Shown here piece after piece: positions 46,460-57,235 of a stretch of 64,000 nucleotides of DNA. The stretch is from Diogma glabrata (taxonomy: Eukaryota > Arthropoda > Insecta > Diptera > Cylindrotomidae), in contig OY856188.1 in assembly GCA_963693315.1 (NCBI GenBank), positions 203,029,636 through 203,093,635 on the forward strand. Direction: 5' to 3'. The translations under genes and the position numbers were made by a program. The stretch's first letter is position 1. Every line of letters starts with the position of its first letter. The notes under the pieces were generated by a model. That model did not search any database. It was given only the letters and a program-made list of their open reading frames with translations, and was not told where the DNA came from.

Positions 46460-47415
46460 GCAAACTTTTTTGTTGAAGCCGACGAGTCGTCAAACATCTC
46501 TAACTGCAGAGGTTTATGTTTATAAGAAACGGATTAAAATGTTTCCACAGATTTTAAATTTATGAAGTTTTTAAAAATATTAGTATACAAACGGCCGTTA
46601 TAACGGATTTAAAAAACCGATTTTTTTTCTAATATAAAGCCTCTAGTTTCTTAACCATGTGTTGGATTTAGATCATTTACGAACTTGTCCAAGATATTCA
46701 TAAAAGACACATCTTTAAAAAAGTTTTTTGATCTGGCTCGACAAATGCGACCGTGAGAGTGCCGGTTGTTTCAAAGGTATTTTGTGTTTTACAAGCTTTT
46801 TTGTCGGAGCCGCTCACTCAGAAACTTCCAACAACAGTGGTCTATTTTTTTTTTAAAAAAATTGATAAAAAGGTTTCAAAGATCCTAAATTTGTGAAGTT
46901 TTAAAAAACCTTAGTATTCAAACGGCCGGTATAACGGATCTAAAAAACAGACTTTTTTTCTAGTATAAAGCCTCTTGTGTCGGAGGAGGCTGATTTACGA
47001 ACTTGCCCAAGATATTTATAAAACACACATTTTTAAAAAAAGATTTTTGATCTGGCCTTACAAATGCAACCGTGAGAGTACCGGTTGTTTAAAAAAAATT
47101 TTTTTTTGCAAACTTTTTTGTTGCAGCCGCTCACTCAGGAACTTCTAACCGCAGAATTCTATTTTTAGAGTCAATTGATAAAAAAATTCCAAAGATTCTA
47201 AATTTGTGAAGTTTTTAAAAATATTTGTATCAAAACGGCCGTTATAACGGTTTTAAAAAATCAAATTTTTTAGAAACAAGGCTCTAGTTTCTTAACCACG
47301 TGCCGGATTTTGCTGATTCACGAGCTTGTCCAAGATATTAACAGAACACACATGTACAGAAAGGTTTTTTGATTCTACCTCAACAAATGCGACCGTGAGA
47401 GTGACGGTCGTTTTC
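46460..47415 (+). repeat. Three tandem units of a ~320-bp repeat
   Basis: Units start near 46460, 46791 and 47108 (periods of about 331 and 317 bp). Each contains CGGCCGTTATAACGG or a close variant (46591, 46922, 47235), in which CCGTTATAACGG is a perfect 12-bp palindrome. Each also has CTTGTCCAAGATATT or CTTGCCCAAGATATT, and CGACCGTGAGAGT or CAACCGTGAGAGT near its end. The third unit is followed by a TA array. Confidence 0.8.
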
Positions 47416-47434
47416 GTTATATCTCATATCGTTC

Positions 47435-47435
<1 letters not shown>

Positions 47436-47525
<90 letters not shown>
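47436..47525. repeat. (TA)n microsatellite, about 90 bp
   Basis: Near-uninterrupted TA dinucleotide run with one C interruption close to the left end. Confidence 0.95.
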
Positions 47526-47529
<4 letters not shown>

Positions 47530-47965
47530 GAGCACTGCACAAATAGTAATAATTTACTCGTAATTATTGCAAATACTCAAATTATTTGTATTTGTTATTG
47601 TACTCTAAAAATACGTACAAAGAAAAAAGAAACAAAAAATGTTATACTCAACTGAAATTAGATTTGAAAAAAAATATATTTGAATGTAGAGTATTTACGA
47701 ATACTTTATATAAAAACTACTATACTTATAATTGGTGATTAAAAAGGATTTGGTTTTGTTAAAATTTGTATTTGAGGTATTTGGATGTATTTGAATGTAT
47801 TTGGATGTACTTAGAGTACAAAAATAATGATATTCAAATTCAGTAGTCGTTATCTGGATGAAATTTTTTAGATTATACATATATGCAATATATTAAAAAC
47901 AGTTTAAATTTTGGATGTGTTTGGAAATTGGATGTATTTAGAAAATAGAAAAGGATGATTAGATA
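47526..47965. other. AT-rich spacer with TTTGGATGTA words
   Basis: Several TTGGATGTATTTGAATGTA-like words at 47780-47815 and 47915-47940. No gene. Confidence 0.4.
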
Positions 47966-48092
47966 CCTGTCAATACCTAGTATAGGTACACTGACAATGT
48001 TAGCGAGATATCTCTAGCAAAGGTGATATCTTAGGGACGCTGGCGTATGAACATGTATCCAGTCAACGGTAGCACCCTGAATCTTAGCTATC
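47966..48092 (+). repeat. Dispersed repeat family B, partial copy 3
   Basis: Matches the first ~130 bp of the 56605-57010 copy (GCGAGATATCTC, GGTGATATCTTAGGGACGCTGGCG, CAACGGTAGCACC, AATCTTAGCTAT). Confidence 0.65.
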
Positions 48093-48106
48093 TAGTGTGA
48101 ATGTAC

Positions 48107-48312
48107 TTAGAATACGTAAAATGTATGGGTAGCTTAAAAGGAATTTATAGTAAGGAAAAAAAAACTGAGTACTCAAATATTTGAAGTATTATTATGTATT
48201 TGGGAGTACAGAAACTTTTTGAGAAAGCATGAAAAAGGAATAATTATCCCTAATGGATCATATGTACCATAATAGTTATTGATTAAGCAATCCATTTTAA
48301 CATGGACATAGA
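48107..48312 (+). repeat. Repeat C, inverted relative to 57015-57235
   Basis: Shares AAATATTTGAAGTATTATTATG, GGGAGTACAGAAACTTTTTGAG and GATTAAGCAATC with the reverse complement of 57015-57235. It lies directly next to family A copy 3. Confidence 0.7.
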
Positions 48313-48317
48313 TTCAA

Positions 48318-48574
48318 CTAGGCCGTCTGTCACAACCGACGAAATCTAGAAAACGACTGAAGAGATTTTAAAAATGTTGGGTTTCTAAAATAGGCATACT
48401 CAATGGTAAGAGCCGAAACGACGATGTGTTCGATAACTGTAACGGAAGTGTGTCAAAAAAATCGTCGTGTGTCAAAACAAGGAAATATGCATTTTTTGCT
48501 TAAAAAACGTTCATTTTAAGTGATAATGAGTAGGAACAAAGAATGAGGAGAAATTTGGATCGTCGGGATTAGTA
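48318..48574 (-). repeat. Composite repeat family A, copy 3 (part left of the LTR element)
   Basis: The minus-strand match to the 3' segment of copies 1 and 2 (CGTCACAACCGACGAAATC as GTCACAACCGACGAAATCTA, then AATGGTAAGAGCCGAAACG and GGGATTAGTA) stops at 48574, where the LTR starts, and resumes at 54408. Confidence 0.8.
48571..48574 (+). repeat. Target-site duplication AGTA (left)
   Basis: AGTA precedes the left LTR and is repeated at 54404-54407. The uninterrupted sequence in family A copies supports AGTA|TGTG / GGTATGTG as the pre-insertion site. Confidence 0.85.
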
Positions 48575-49434
48575 TGTAACCGTCGTTACAATTTTCAAAT
48601 ATAACAAATTAAACATCCTGAAAGCAAACAAATGTTACAGAAAAGGTACTAACAATATGCGATCTATTGTGTAAACATAATAATAATTAAAATATTTCTC
48701 TTGATATCATCTGATTAACTAACTGTAATGTTGCAATTAAAAAGAGAAGTGAAGGGAAAAACAAACAAAAATATATTTTTACATTTTCGATAATTATTGA
48801 TTTTTGGAGATAAGTTGATCAGTTCAATTTGGAACCCTAAAAAGTGAAGTTGATTTTTTCTGTTGAATAAGTTTTAATTTTTATTTAAGAACACAAAAAT
48901 TTTGATGCTAAATAGTTTAGATCTTTGATATAGATAAATAAGTTGATTATTTTAGAAGTGACATGTACCAGTTCATGTATCATAGTATCATAGTTAGTGT
49001 TATCCAACTGTTTCTTTTGTAACCGTATGGATATTGTTCATCATTTGTTCAATCATTAAATTTATCTATTGGGTTCTCATTTTAATTGAAATCGACTGAT
49101 AATTATAAGTGGATTAATACTGGCAGAGTATTTTGATTATTATAAATTTTTTTTTGTTGAAACAATTGTATTAAAAGAAAAACGGCATCGGCTCGATTAT
49201 CCGTATGGATATTGTTCATCATTTGTTCGTAAATACCAAAGCAGTGAATTAAAAAAATAAGGAAATAAGCAGCTGAGCGAAAATAAATTGTGTTTAAAGA
49301 ATCATACAATTTATTCGGAAATAAATTTACATATTTGGATTTCATTTTTAATTGAAATCAGCTGATAATTATAAGTGAATTAATACTGGCAAAGTATTTT
49401 GATTATTATAAATTTTCTTTTGTTGAAATAATTG

Positions 49435-49442
49435 TATAAAAG
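49435..49442 (+). promoter_or_regulatory. TATA box candidate TATAAAAG in 5' LTR
   Basis: Canonical TATAAAAG in the second copy of the LTR module. The first copy has the weaker TATTAAAAG at the matching place. The 3' LTR has the same word at 53647-53654. Likely drives element transcription. Confidence 0.6.
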
Positions 49443-49812
49443 AAAAAAAATGGCGTTGACTCGATTATTCGAGACGCAGGTTTTTTTTTTTCTGTTAACT
49501 GTAGAGGTTGAAAATGTGCTTAGAGGTGAAGTAAAAATTGAAAATATAAGTGAAGTATTAATTGAAAGAGAAAAGTTTATAAAAACAAGTTTATAAAATA
49601 GTTTAAACAAGTTTATTAAAAAAAATTTAACAGTGTCTGAGAACAAAAAAATGAAATAAAAGAAAAAAAATGAGAAAAAAATGAAATTAAATGTTTCCCT
49701 GTGTTGTTATTCCCCTGTGCATACATAGTTAGGTCTAATTTTAGGAGGTGACGGGTAAGCTAAGAATTTTTTTTTTGAATAATTTTTTTTATTATTTTAA
49801 ACATACATTCTC

Positions 49813-49818
49813 AATAAA
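49813..49818 (+). promoter_or_regulatory. Poly(A) signal candidate AATAAA in LTR
   Basis: AATAAA about 370 bp downstream of the TATA candidate, in an AT-rich part of the LTR. In the 3' LTR the matching copy would end the transcript. Plausible but AT-rich context makes chance occurrence likely. Confidence 0.4.
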
Positions 49819-50195
49819 AGTTATTTGAAAAGTTGATGAAATTAAAAATTTTTTTTGTTTTCTCTTTTTTTTTATTTTTATTTTATTTTATTTTTTTTTT
49901 TTTTCTTAAATTAAATATGGGCTAACGGGAGGCCGCAGGTGGGAGTGGTGGTTGGTGGAGCGACGGGTGAGGTGCGAATTCCAAGGTAAGCTAAATGTAT
50001 ATTCCCTAGTTTTAATACCGCTCTTAAATATACCCTCCTGGTTCATCGGTTGACCCACGAAATCAGTTCCCGAAACTTTAGCCGGTTTGCAAGAGAGCGG
50101 TCCGATGAAAAAAATATAACCAGGAGGATTCTGAGAACGGAATCAAGGTCATCTTGTTTCTTTTTGTAAACTGGATGATCTTGTGAACGTTACAG

Positions 50196-50207
50196 TGGCG
50201 CCCAAAC
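50196..50207 (+). promoter_or_regulatory. Primer-binding site, tRNA-Lys-like
   Basis: TGGCGCCCAAACGTT starts one base after the LTR end. TGGCGCCCAA matches the 3' end complement of insect tRNA-Lys (CUU type); the remainder matches with one extra A. The position directly after the 5' LTR is as expected for minus-strand priming. Confidence 0.75.
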
Positions 50208-50833
50208 GTTAGTTAAATTAGGCTCATCTAATTCTATAGGTCTTATTCTATTATTTTCTGAATTTGTGCATTATCTATTCCAATTAGAGTTGTTGATTTA
50301 GATTTTATTTGCAATTTCTTTTTATTCCATCTCGCACACTCGACGGGTTCTTTTAAAAAAAAAAGGAAAAAATATGTAAAACATAATTTAGTCTTTTCGC
50401 GAATACTGAAGTAGCTGTATTCGTTTGAAAGCAATTACTTACATATTTCAAATTCATTTTCTTCAATGGACTAAGTTACTTTCTATTCCCACGTATTCGT
50501 GTTGATGTCATAATATCAGTTCATTAAACATGTCATTTCACCACTCCTAAACCCTATATTAAATCCATCAATATCAGTAAACTCTAATTTCATTTTTCTG
50601 ACTTAAGTTTTTTTCTCACTTCATACTTTGGAACCCATCTAAAAGATTAAATAAATAAGACCTTATCTATGGTACGATTTTAGAACACCCATTTTCCATT
50701 TAATAACATATGTTTTGATGCTGGGTGAAGAAATCGATACTCCGTAAATTTGTTTTTCTTCATTATAATTTTTTTTATTCATTTTCCATTCACAACCTTC
50801 AAAACCAGCGGTTTAGATCCGTTTTTTTTGTAA
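50208..50833 (+). other. Leader remnant between primer site and pol fragment
   Basis: About 0.6 kb, AT-rich, without gag-like zinc knuckles or protease motif. The large internal deletion has its right edge near 50834-50900, just before the last RT residues. Confidence 0.6.
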
Positions 50834-52732
50834 TTTTTTTGTTATTCGTACCTCGCCTCGTGCTTTGAAAGTCACCACTCCCGCCTTTTCTCATATCGTA
50901 AATTGAAAAAAAAGAAAGGTACAAAGCTAAAGTGGTCTGACTCAGCAGACGAGGCTTTTGTAAAATTAAAACATACACTCACAACAGCTCCTGTTTTGGC
51001 AAATCCAGACTTCGAAAGACCATTTTTTATTCAATGCGACGCCAGTGCTACTGGTATAGGAAGCGTGTTGTTCCAACTGGATTCTGACGGAAGTGAACGA
51101 CCGATATCTTTCATCTCACAAAAGCTTAATGCGGCCCAGAGGAATTATTCCGTTACTGAGCTGGAATGTTTTGCAGCTGTAGTGAGTGTTAAAAAATTTC
51201 GTGCTTATATAGAAGGATATAATTTCACTATCTTTACCGACCATGCAAGCCTACGCTGGCTGATGTCTCAAAAGGATTTGTCTGGACGACTCGCCCGCTG
51301 GAGCTTGAAACTACAGGCTTTTAATTTTCAAATCGGCTATCGAAAAGGTTCTGTTAACGTTGTGCCAGATGCACTTTCTCGTGTTTATGGTGATGACTCA
51401 GGTGTCGTTTCGGCTTTAAATCCTCAAGCCATTAAACCTTACCAAACGATCAATGTTGTTAATTCAGTTTGTATGGGACCGCTTTCCATAAATCTCGATT
51501 CACCGGCATTTCATGAGCCTGAGTACAAGGAACATATAGAAAGAATTCTAAAACTGGACCCAGGATCTCATTGCTACCGTGTCCAAGAAAACAAATTATT
51601 ATTTAACCCTTCCTTCGGCCCGCGATATGCCGAAACGGATATTCCTACCTGGAAGCTAGTTGTTCCTTCGCAATTAACGATGCATTTAATAGAACAAGCT
51701 CATGTACCACCATCTTCAGCACACATGGGTATAGTTAAAACTCTTGAGAGGCTTCGAAGACAATTTTATTGGCCTGGTATGGCTAATAGCGTAAAAGAAT
51801 TCATCTCAAACTGTGAGACTTGCAAGATGAACAAACCTCTCAACTATAATACCAAACCTGAGATGGGTCACCAAGCTGTTTCTGATCGTCCTTTTCAAAA
51901 GCTATACATTGACTTAATGGGACCATATCCTAGATCAAAGAAGGGGAATTCTTATATACTGATAATCTTAGATCATTACTCGAAGTTTATCATTTTAAAG
52001 CCACTCAGAGAAGCTTTGGCGTCCCTTATTTGTACTTTCCTAGAGAATGACGTGTTTTTACTATACTCAGTCCCCGAGATAATAACCAGTGATAATGGCA
52101 AACAATTCACCTCTAAATTATTTCAAGAAATCTTGGATAAGTACGGCGTTCAGCATATACGTACTCCAGTTTATTCACCTCAAAGTAATGCGTCCGAACG
52201 AGTCAATCGAACAATTTTATCAGCTCTTCGTTCATACCTTAGTGACACTCGTCATAATGAATGGGACGTACATTTACAGGAAATAGCTTCGGCTATACGC
52301 AACGTTATTCATGGCGCCACCAATTTCTCTCCTCATTTTCTAGTCTTTGGGCAACACATGACATTACATGGAACCGAATATAAACTGCGTAGATTGTTGT
52401 CACCAAAAGATGAGAACGAAAACTGCATTCTTTCTAAACAGGACAGATTGAATTTAATACGAAATAAAGTTGGTCACTATTTGAAAACTGCATACGAACG
52501 ATCTGCTAAACATTACAATTTGCGAAGCCGAAACCGAGAACTGAGTGTTGGGCAGTCCGTTTTTGTTCGTTCATTTGCACAGAGTGATAAAAAGAACAAA
52601 TTCAGTGCAAAGTTATCTGCAAAATTTATTCCGGCTACGATTGACTCCAAAGTTGGGAATGTAGCCTATAAACTCAAGGATGTACGTGGAAAAATAATGG
52701 GAACATTCCACCTAAAAGATATTCGGTCCTAA
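50834..52732 (+). pseudogene. pol: pol fragment: RT end, RNase H, integrase (Ty3-type)
   Basis: The frame is open from 50834, but homology starts near 50900 (KLKWSDSADEAF, the C-terminal connection of RT). No ATG precedes it; TTG at 50903 is used here only as residue 1 for numbering. RNase H: Asp46 in QCDASATGIG, Glu86 in SVTELE, Asp113 in FTDHASLRWL and Asp156 in PDALSR are all present. Integrase: zinc-binding His267, His274, Cys304 and Cys307, then Asp337 in YIDLMG, Asp397 in TSDNGKQF and Glu432 in NASERVNRT. The last two are 34 residues apart, one fewer than the common 35, due to the SPQSNASER variant. The C-terminal part ends at GTFHLKDIRS, 54 bp before the 3' LTR. No internal stop is present, consistent with recent insertion. 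gag, protease and the RT active site (YxDD) are deleted, so the element is defective though its RNase H and integrase look intact. Confidence 0.93.
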
Positions 52733-52786
52733 TTTCAGGTAAAGCCCGGCATGAGACTTTTCAGGGTGTGGGACGTCCCCACGACT

Positions 52787-54403
52787 TGTAACCGTCGTTA
52801 CAATTTTCAAATATAACAAATTAAACATCCTGAAAGCAAACAAATGTTACAGAAAAGGTACTAACAATATGCGATCTATTGTGTAAACATAATAATAATT
52901 AAAATATTTCTCTTGATATCATCTGATTAACTAACTGTAATGTTGCAATTAAAAAGAGAAGTGAAGGGAAAAACAAACAAAAATATATTTTTACATTTTC
53001 GATAATTATTGATTTTTGGAGATAAGTTGATCAGTTCAATTTGGAACCCTAAAAAGTGAAGTTGATTTTTTCTGTTGAATAAGTTTTAATTTTTATTTAA
53101 GAACACAAAAATTTTGATGCTAAATAGTTTAGATCTTTGATATAGATAAATAAGTTGATTATTTTAGAAGTGACATGTACCAGTTCATGTATCATAGTAT
53201 CATAGTTAGTGTTATCCAACTGTTTCTTTTGTAACCGTATGGATATTGTTCATCATTTGTTCAATCATTAAATTTATCTATTGGGTTCTCATTTTAATTG
53301 AAATCGACTGATAATTATAAGTGGATTAATACTGGCAGAGTATTTTGATTATTATAAATTTTTTTTTGTTGAAACAATTGTATTAAAAGAAAAACGGCAT
53401 CGGCTCGATTATCCGTATGGATATTGTTCATCATTTGTTCGTAAATACCAAAGCAGTGAATTAAAAAAATAAGGAAATAAGCAGCTGAGCGAAAATGAAT
53501 TGTGTTTAAAGAATCATACAATTTATTCGGAAATAAATTTACATATTTGGATTTCATTTTTAATTGAAATCAGCTGATAATTATAAGTGAATTAATACTG
53601 GCAAAGTATTTTGATTATTATAAATTTTCTTTTGTTGAAATAATTGTATAAAAGAAAAAAAATGGCGTTGACTCGATTATTCGAGACGCAGGTTTTTTTT
53701 TCTGTTAACTGTAGAGGTTGAAAATGTGCTTAGAGGTGAAGTAAAAATTGAAAATATAAGTGAAGTATTAATTGAAAGAGAAAAGTTTATAAAAACAAGT
53801 TTATAAAATAGTTTAAACAAGTTTATTAAAAAAAATTTAATAGTGTCTGAGAACAAAAAAATGAAATAAAAGAAAAAAAATGAGAAAAAAATGAAATTAA
53901 ATGTTTCCCTGTGTTGTTGTTCCCCTGTGCATACATAGTTAGGTCTAATTTTAGGAGGTGACGGGTAAGCTAAGAATTTTTTTTTTGAATAATTTTTTTT
54001 ATTATTTTAAACATACATTCTCAATAAAAGTTATTTGAAAAGTTGATGAAATTAAAAATTTTTTTTGTTTTCTCTTTTTTTTTATTTTTATTTTATTTTA
54101 TTTTTTTTTTTTTCTTAAATTAAATATGGGCTAACGGGAGGCCGCAGGTGGGAGTGGTGGTTGGTGGAGCGACGGGTGAGGTGCGAATTCCAAGGTAAGC
54201 TAAATGTATATTCCCTAGTTTTAATACCGCTCTTAAATATACCCTCCTGGTTCATCGGTTGACCCACGAAATCAGTTCCCGAAACTTTAGCCGGTTTGCA
54301 AGAGAGCGGTCCGATGAAAAAAATATAACCAGGAGGATTCTGAGAACGGAATCAAGGTCATCTTGTTTCTTTTTGTAAACTGGATGATCTTGTGAACGTT
54401 ACA
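52787..54403 (+). repeat. 3' LTR (1,617 bp)
   Basis: Near-identical to the 5' LTR. Visible differences include GAAAATAAATT/GAAAATGAATT, AACAGTG/AATAGTG, TTGTTATTCC/TTGTTGTTCC and two T-run lengths. It is preceded by GGGTGTGGGACGTCCCCACGACT, a weakly purine-rich segment where a polypurine tract would be expected. Confidence 0.93.
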
Positions 54404-54407
54404 AGTA
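54404..54407 (+). repeat. Target-site duplication AGTA (right)
   Basis: Right copy of the 4-bp duplication. Confidence 0.85.
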
Positions 54408-56215
54408 TGTGTGATCAAAAACTAGATTATTGCATTATAAGTTTGTCAAAAAAATTTTGTCAGGTGTGTCAAAAGAAAGATTTTTATTTATTTTTTTACC
54501 CAATTTTTGGAAAAAAATAATAGTACATTATATAACAAGGTTAAGAAGTAAGCTATTATTGACCGAGAACCGAGCTATTAGATTCTGCGACGCGTAGCGC
54601 CGAGGGATATAATGTTCGAGGTCTATATTAGTCTTTTCAACCGAGGTATATATAGAATTTTTTTAACTATTAACACTAATTATCATATTTGCTTTGATTA
54701 GATTTTTATATTAGTCATTTTCCATTTCATTTTTAAATATCTTAATACTTAATACATCAAGTAGCATGGAAGTTTAGTTTCATACAAATAAAACGAAACA
54801 AAGAAATGCAATTATTATTTGTTTGTGTGTTTTTGTTCATTTAAATTAAAAATAAAAGAAAATTTGTCATTATTAACCTACGTAATTTTTTGTTATTATT
54901 ATTGACCTAGGTTGAGAATAGTAGATTCTTGTATGAGTTGAGAATGATGGCAATTCTTCACGAGGATGAAGTTTCCCGAAACGAGCGTAGAATGGAATTA
55001 CAATGGAAGACATACGCATGGAAAGCATAAATTCTTAAATCATCCTAGTGAAAAATTGCCATCATCCTATGCGAATACAAGATGCTATTTTATCCACGAG
55101 TTCAAAATATTTCGATTAATTTCCAGTTTGGCTACTAAAGCTTTTTATCACCATATTGAAAAACATGCATCATACTACGATAGATAGATAGCATAGCATA
55201 GTTAGATAGCATAGAAAAACTTTTTTATTTTATATTTTATGTATGTATTGTTCTCGTTTTAACCTTTTGATATTACTATACCAACAAATGAAGTTTTTAA
55301 TTTGTTAGGGGAATATTTAATAAACTACAGAACTCTTGAAGAATTTATTTATAATCACTAGTTGTGGAATGAATACAATTACAATGGAAGACATACGCAT
55401 GGAAAGCATAAATTCTTTAGTAGTCGTGGATAAAAATTACTTCTCATTGGGGCATTCGAGTAAATAATGACGATTTCTCAAGTTAGTAGTTAAAAAAATT
55501 AATTATTTGTTTGACATGAAATTTTATTATTATTATTGAGAATTATGGCATTATAAGTTTGTCAAAAAAATGTTGTGAAGTGTGTCAAAAGAAAGATTTG
55601 TATTTATTTTTTTACTCAATTTTTTGGAAAAATAAAATTCATTATTTGTACCTACGACATGAAATTTTATTATTATTATTGAGAATTATGGCATTATAAG
55701 TTAGTCAAAAAAAATATGTCAAGTGTGTCAAAAGAGTGATTTTCATTTATTTTTTTAGAAAAATGATAAAATTATAGTTATTTAATTGTACAAAACATAC
55801 AAATATTTAATAATTAGATTTTGTAATAATTTTTGAAATATTTTTAGAATTTTGTTTGAAAAAAGTTTGAATTCTTGATTTCATTTAATTTTTACAATAT
55901 TTTTGGAATTTTGAAAGAAATATGAATTTGTGATTTTGTAATATTTTCTCGAAACGCTGGAGAGATTTTTGAGTAGTTTGCTGATTGTATAATCTTTTCA
56001 CTAAATTATGTTAATATATGATCTGTTGTAATTTTCCGACAACGTATTGATGTTTCGTGTTAGTTTTGTTTTTGTAATACATATCTAAACAGTGATAAAA
56101 AATACATGTACTTTAACAAAAAGTTATGTTTGTATACATCGCTGCCCAAAACTAAAAACCATGTTCTCATAAAAGTTTTTTGCCGAAAACTATATCCAAA
56201 TCCTTAACCCAGACC
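54408..56215 (-). repeat. Composite repeat family A, copy 3 (part right of the LTR element)
   Basis: Minus-strand match to copies 1 and 2: GATCAAAAACTAGATTATTGCATTATAAGTTTGTCAAAAAAA at 54412 on. The GCATTATAAGTT / GTGTGTCAAAAGA segment is repeated again at 55550 and 55690. The tandem-array remnant lies at 55760-55950, and the leading part (GTTTGCTGATTGTATAATC through ATACATCGCTGCCCAAAAC) at 55950-56215. Extra sequence 54540-55540 includes a direct repeat of ACAATGGAAGACATACGCAT at 55000 and 55381. No gene. Confidence 0.7.
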
Positions 56216-56315
56216 ATTTTATAAAATGAATTATTAAAAATCCGTTTTTGTTATTATATATTATTATTTAACTTTGAATAAAAAATATTTGATTTATTTT
56301 TTGTTTTTTAACGAT

Positions 56316-56427
56316 CTGCAGCCAAATTCTGTAACTGTGAAGCGGTGAAGTGATAAAAATTTCTTCGTTTCTTTTCATTAAAAAACTTATCACTTCACCG
56401 CTTCACAATTACAGAATTTGGCTGCAG
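56316..56427. repeat. 41-bp-stem hairpin
   Basis: The left arm 56316-56356 and right arm 56387-56427 are reverse complements at 40 of 41 positions (arm starts CTGCAGCCAAATTCTGTAA), with a 30-nt loop. It could be a precursor-like RNA hairpin or a minimal inverted-repeat element. No flanking duplication was seen. Confidence 0.9.
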
Positions 56428-56604
56428 TTCTGATCAGGAGTTGAAGTTTTATTAGGATTTCCGATATGTACTTATTCTTAATAGCTCACAAAAAAACCCT
56501 CCAAACTTAATTTTAAGTTTTTTTCACATGAAAAAATCAGTATTGTTCATTTGTAAATTTGTTTTCATCTGTGATCTACGGGAAACAATCCCGTTCTCCA
56601 ATGT

Positions 56605-57010
56605 CTGTTATTAACCTACGAGTTAACGTAAGATATCAAATATTCCACTGGCAATAGTAGTGAGATATCACTAACGACTGGGATGTCTTAGGAATGCTGG
56701 CGGATCAACTGTATTCATTCAACGGTAGCACCTTCAATCTTAGCTATGGAATGTTCCTTTTGTTTTATTTTTATTTCGTTTATCCTATCATGAAATATTG
56801 GTTTATCATATTTTATGATGTGATAACATTTACTGTTTATTTATCCATTCTTTAAAACAACAAACAAAAAATTTGAGTTCATTAACACCTTAGAACGCAT
56901 GTTATGTTGTTGATGGACCTTGGTCTTGAAAGGTTTTCATGTGCTGTGACGTTAATTGTAATGCCTTCCACACAACACATTTTATTACTAAAAAATATAA
57001 CTCCTATTCT
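56605..57010 (+). repeat. Dispersed repeat family B, copy 4 (most complete in plus orientation)
   Basis: Shares both blocks with the minus-strand copy at 5770-6345: ATTCCACTGGCAATAGTAGTG, GATGTCTTAGGAATGCTGGCGG and CAACGGTAGCACC, then ATCATGAAATATTGG, GAACGCATG, and ACACAACACATTTTATT near its end. Confidence 0.65.
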
Positions 57011-57014
57011 GACT

Positions 57015-57235
57015 AATAGTTGAATCTATGTCCATGTTAAAATCTGATTGCTTAATCAATAACTATTACGGTACACATGATCCATTAGGGATAATTATTC
57101 GTTTTACATACTTTCTCAAAAAGTTTCTGTACTCCCAAATACATAATAATACTTCAAATATTTGAGTATATTCAGCTTTTTCTTTTACTATAATTTGTTT
57201 CTAAACTACCCAAATACATTTTACATATTCTAAAT
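57015..57235 (-). repeat. Repeat C, inverted copy
   Basis: Inverted partner of 48107-48312. Together they bracket the whole family A / LTR assembly as inverted flanks. Confidence 0.7.

Larger units (their letters stand above)
48575..50194 (+). repeat. 5' LTR (1,620 bp)
   Basis: TG...CA ended, nearly identical to 52787-54403. It contains a duplicated module (about 49017-49198 and 49199-49469), each carrying CCGTATGGATATTGTTCATC and a TA-rich TATA-like word. It also has an AATAAA at 49813-49818, and near the 3' end an imperfect hairpin (CCTCCTGGTT at 50034, AACCAGGAGG ending 50128). Confidence 0.93.
48575..54403 (+). mobile_element. Young Ty3-type LTR retrotransposon, internally deleted
   Basis: Two LTRs (48575-50194 and 52787-54403) start TGTAACCGTCGTTACA and end GAACGTTACA, flanked by the 4-bp duplication AGTA. 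The internal region is 2,592 bp with a primer-binding site at 50196 and a single long frame (50834-52732) covering the end of RT, RNase H and integrase. gag, protease and most of RT are missing, so the copy cannot move by itself. By eye the LTRs differ at about three substitutions and two homopolymer lengths over 1.6 kb, so insertion was recent. It sits inside family A copy 3. Integrase following RNase H in order excludes Copia; details (SPQSNASERVNRT, 4-bp duplication) fit the mdg1/412-like branch. Confidence 0.93.

Noticed and set aside
49103..49345. Minus-strand 80-codon frame in the 5' LTR, repeated at 53315-53557
   Set aside because: Present twice because the LTRs are copies. It is antisense to the promoter region with no recognised motif.
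50208..50833. gag remnant in the LTR element
   Set aside because: No CCHC zinc knuckle or long frame is visible; the segment is AT-rich leader.
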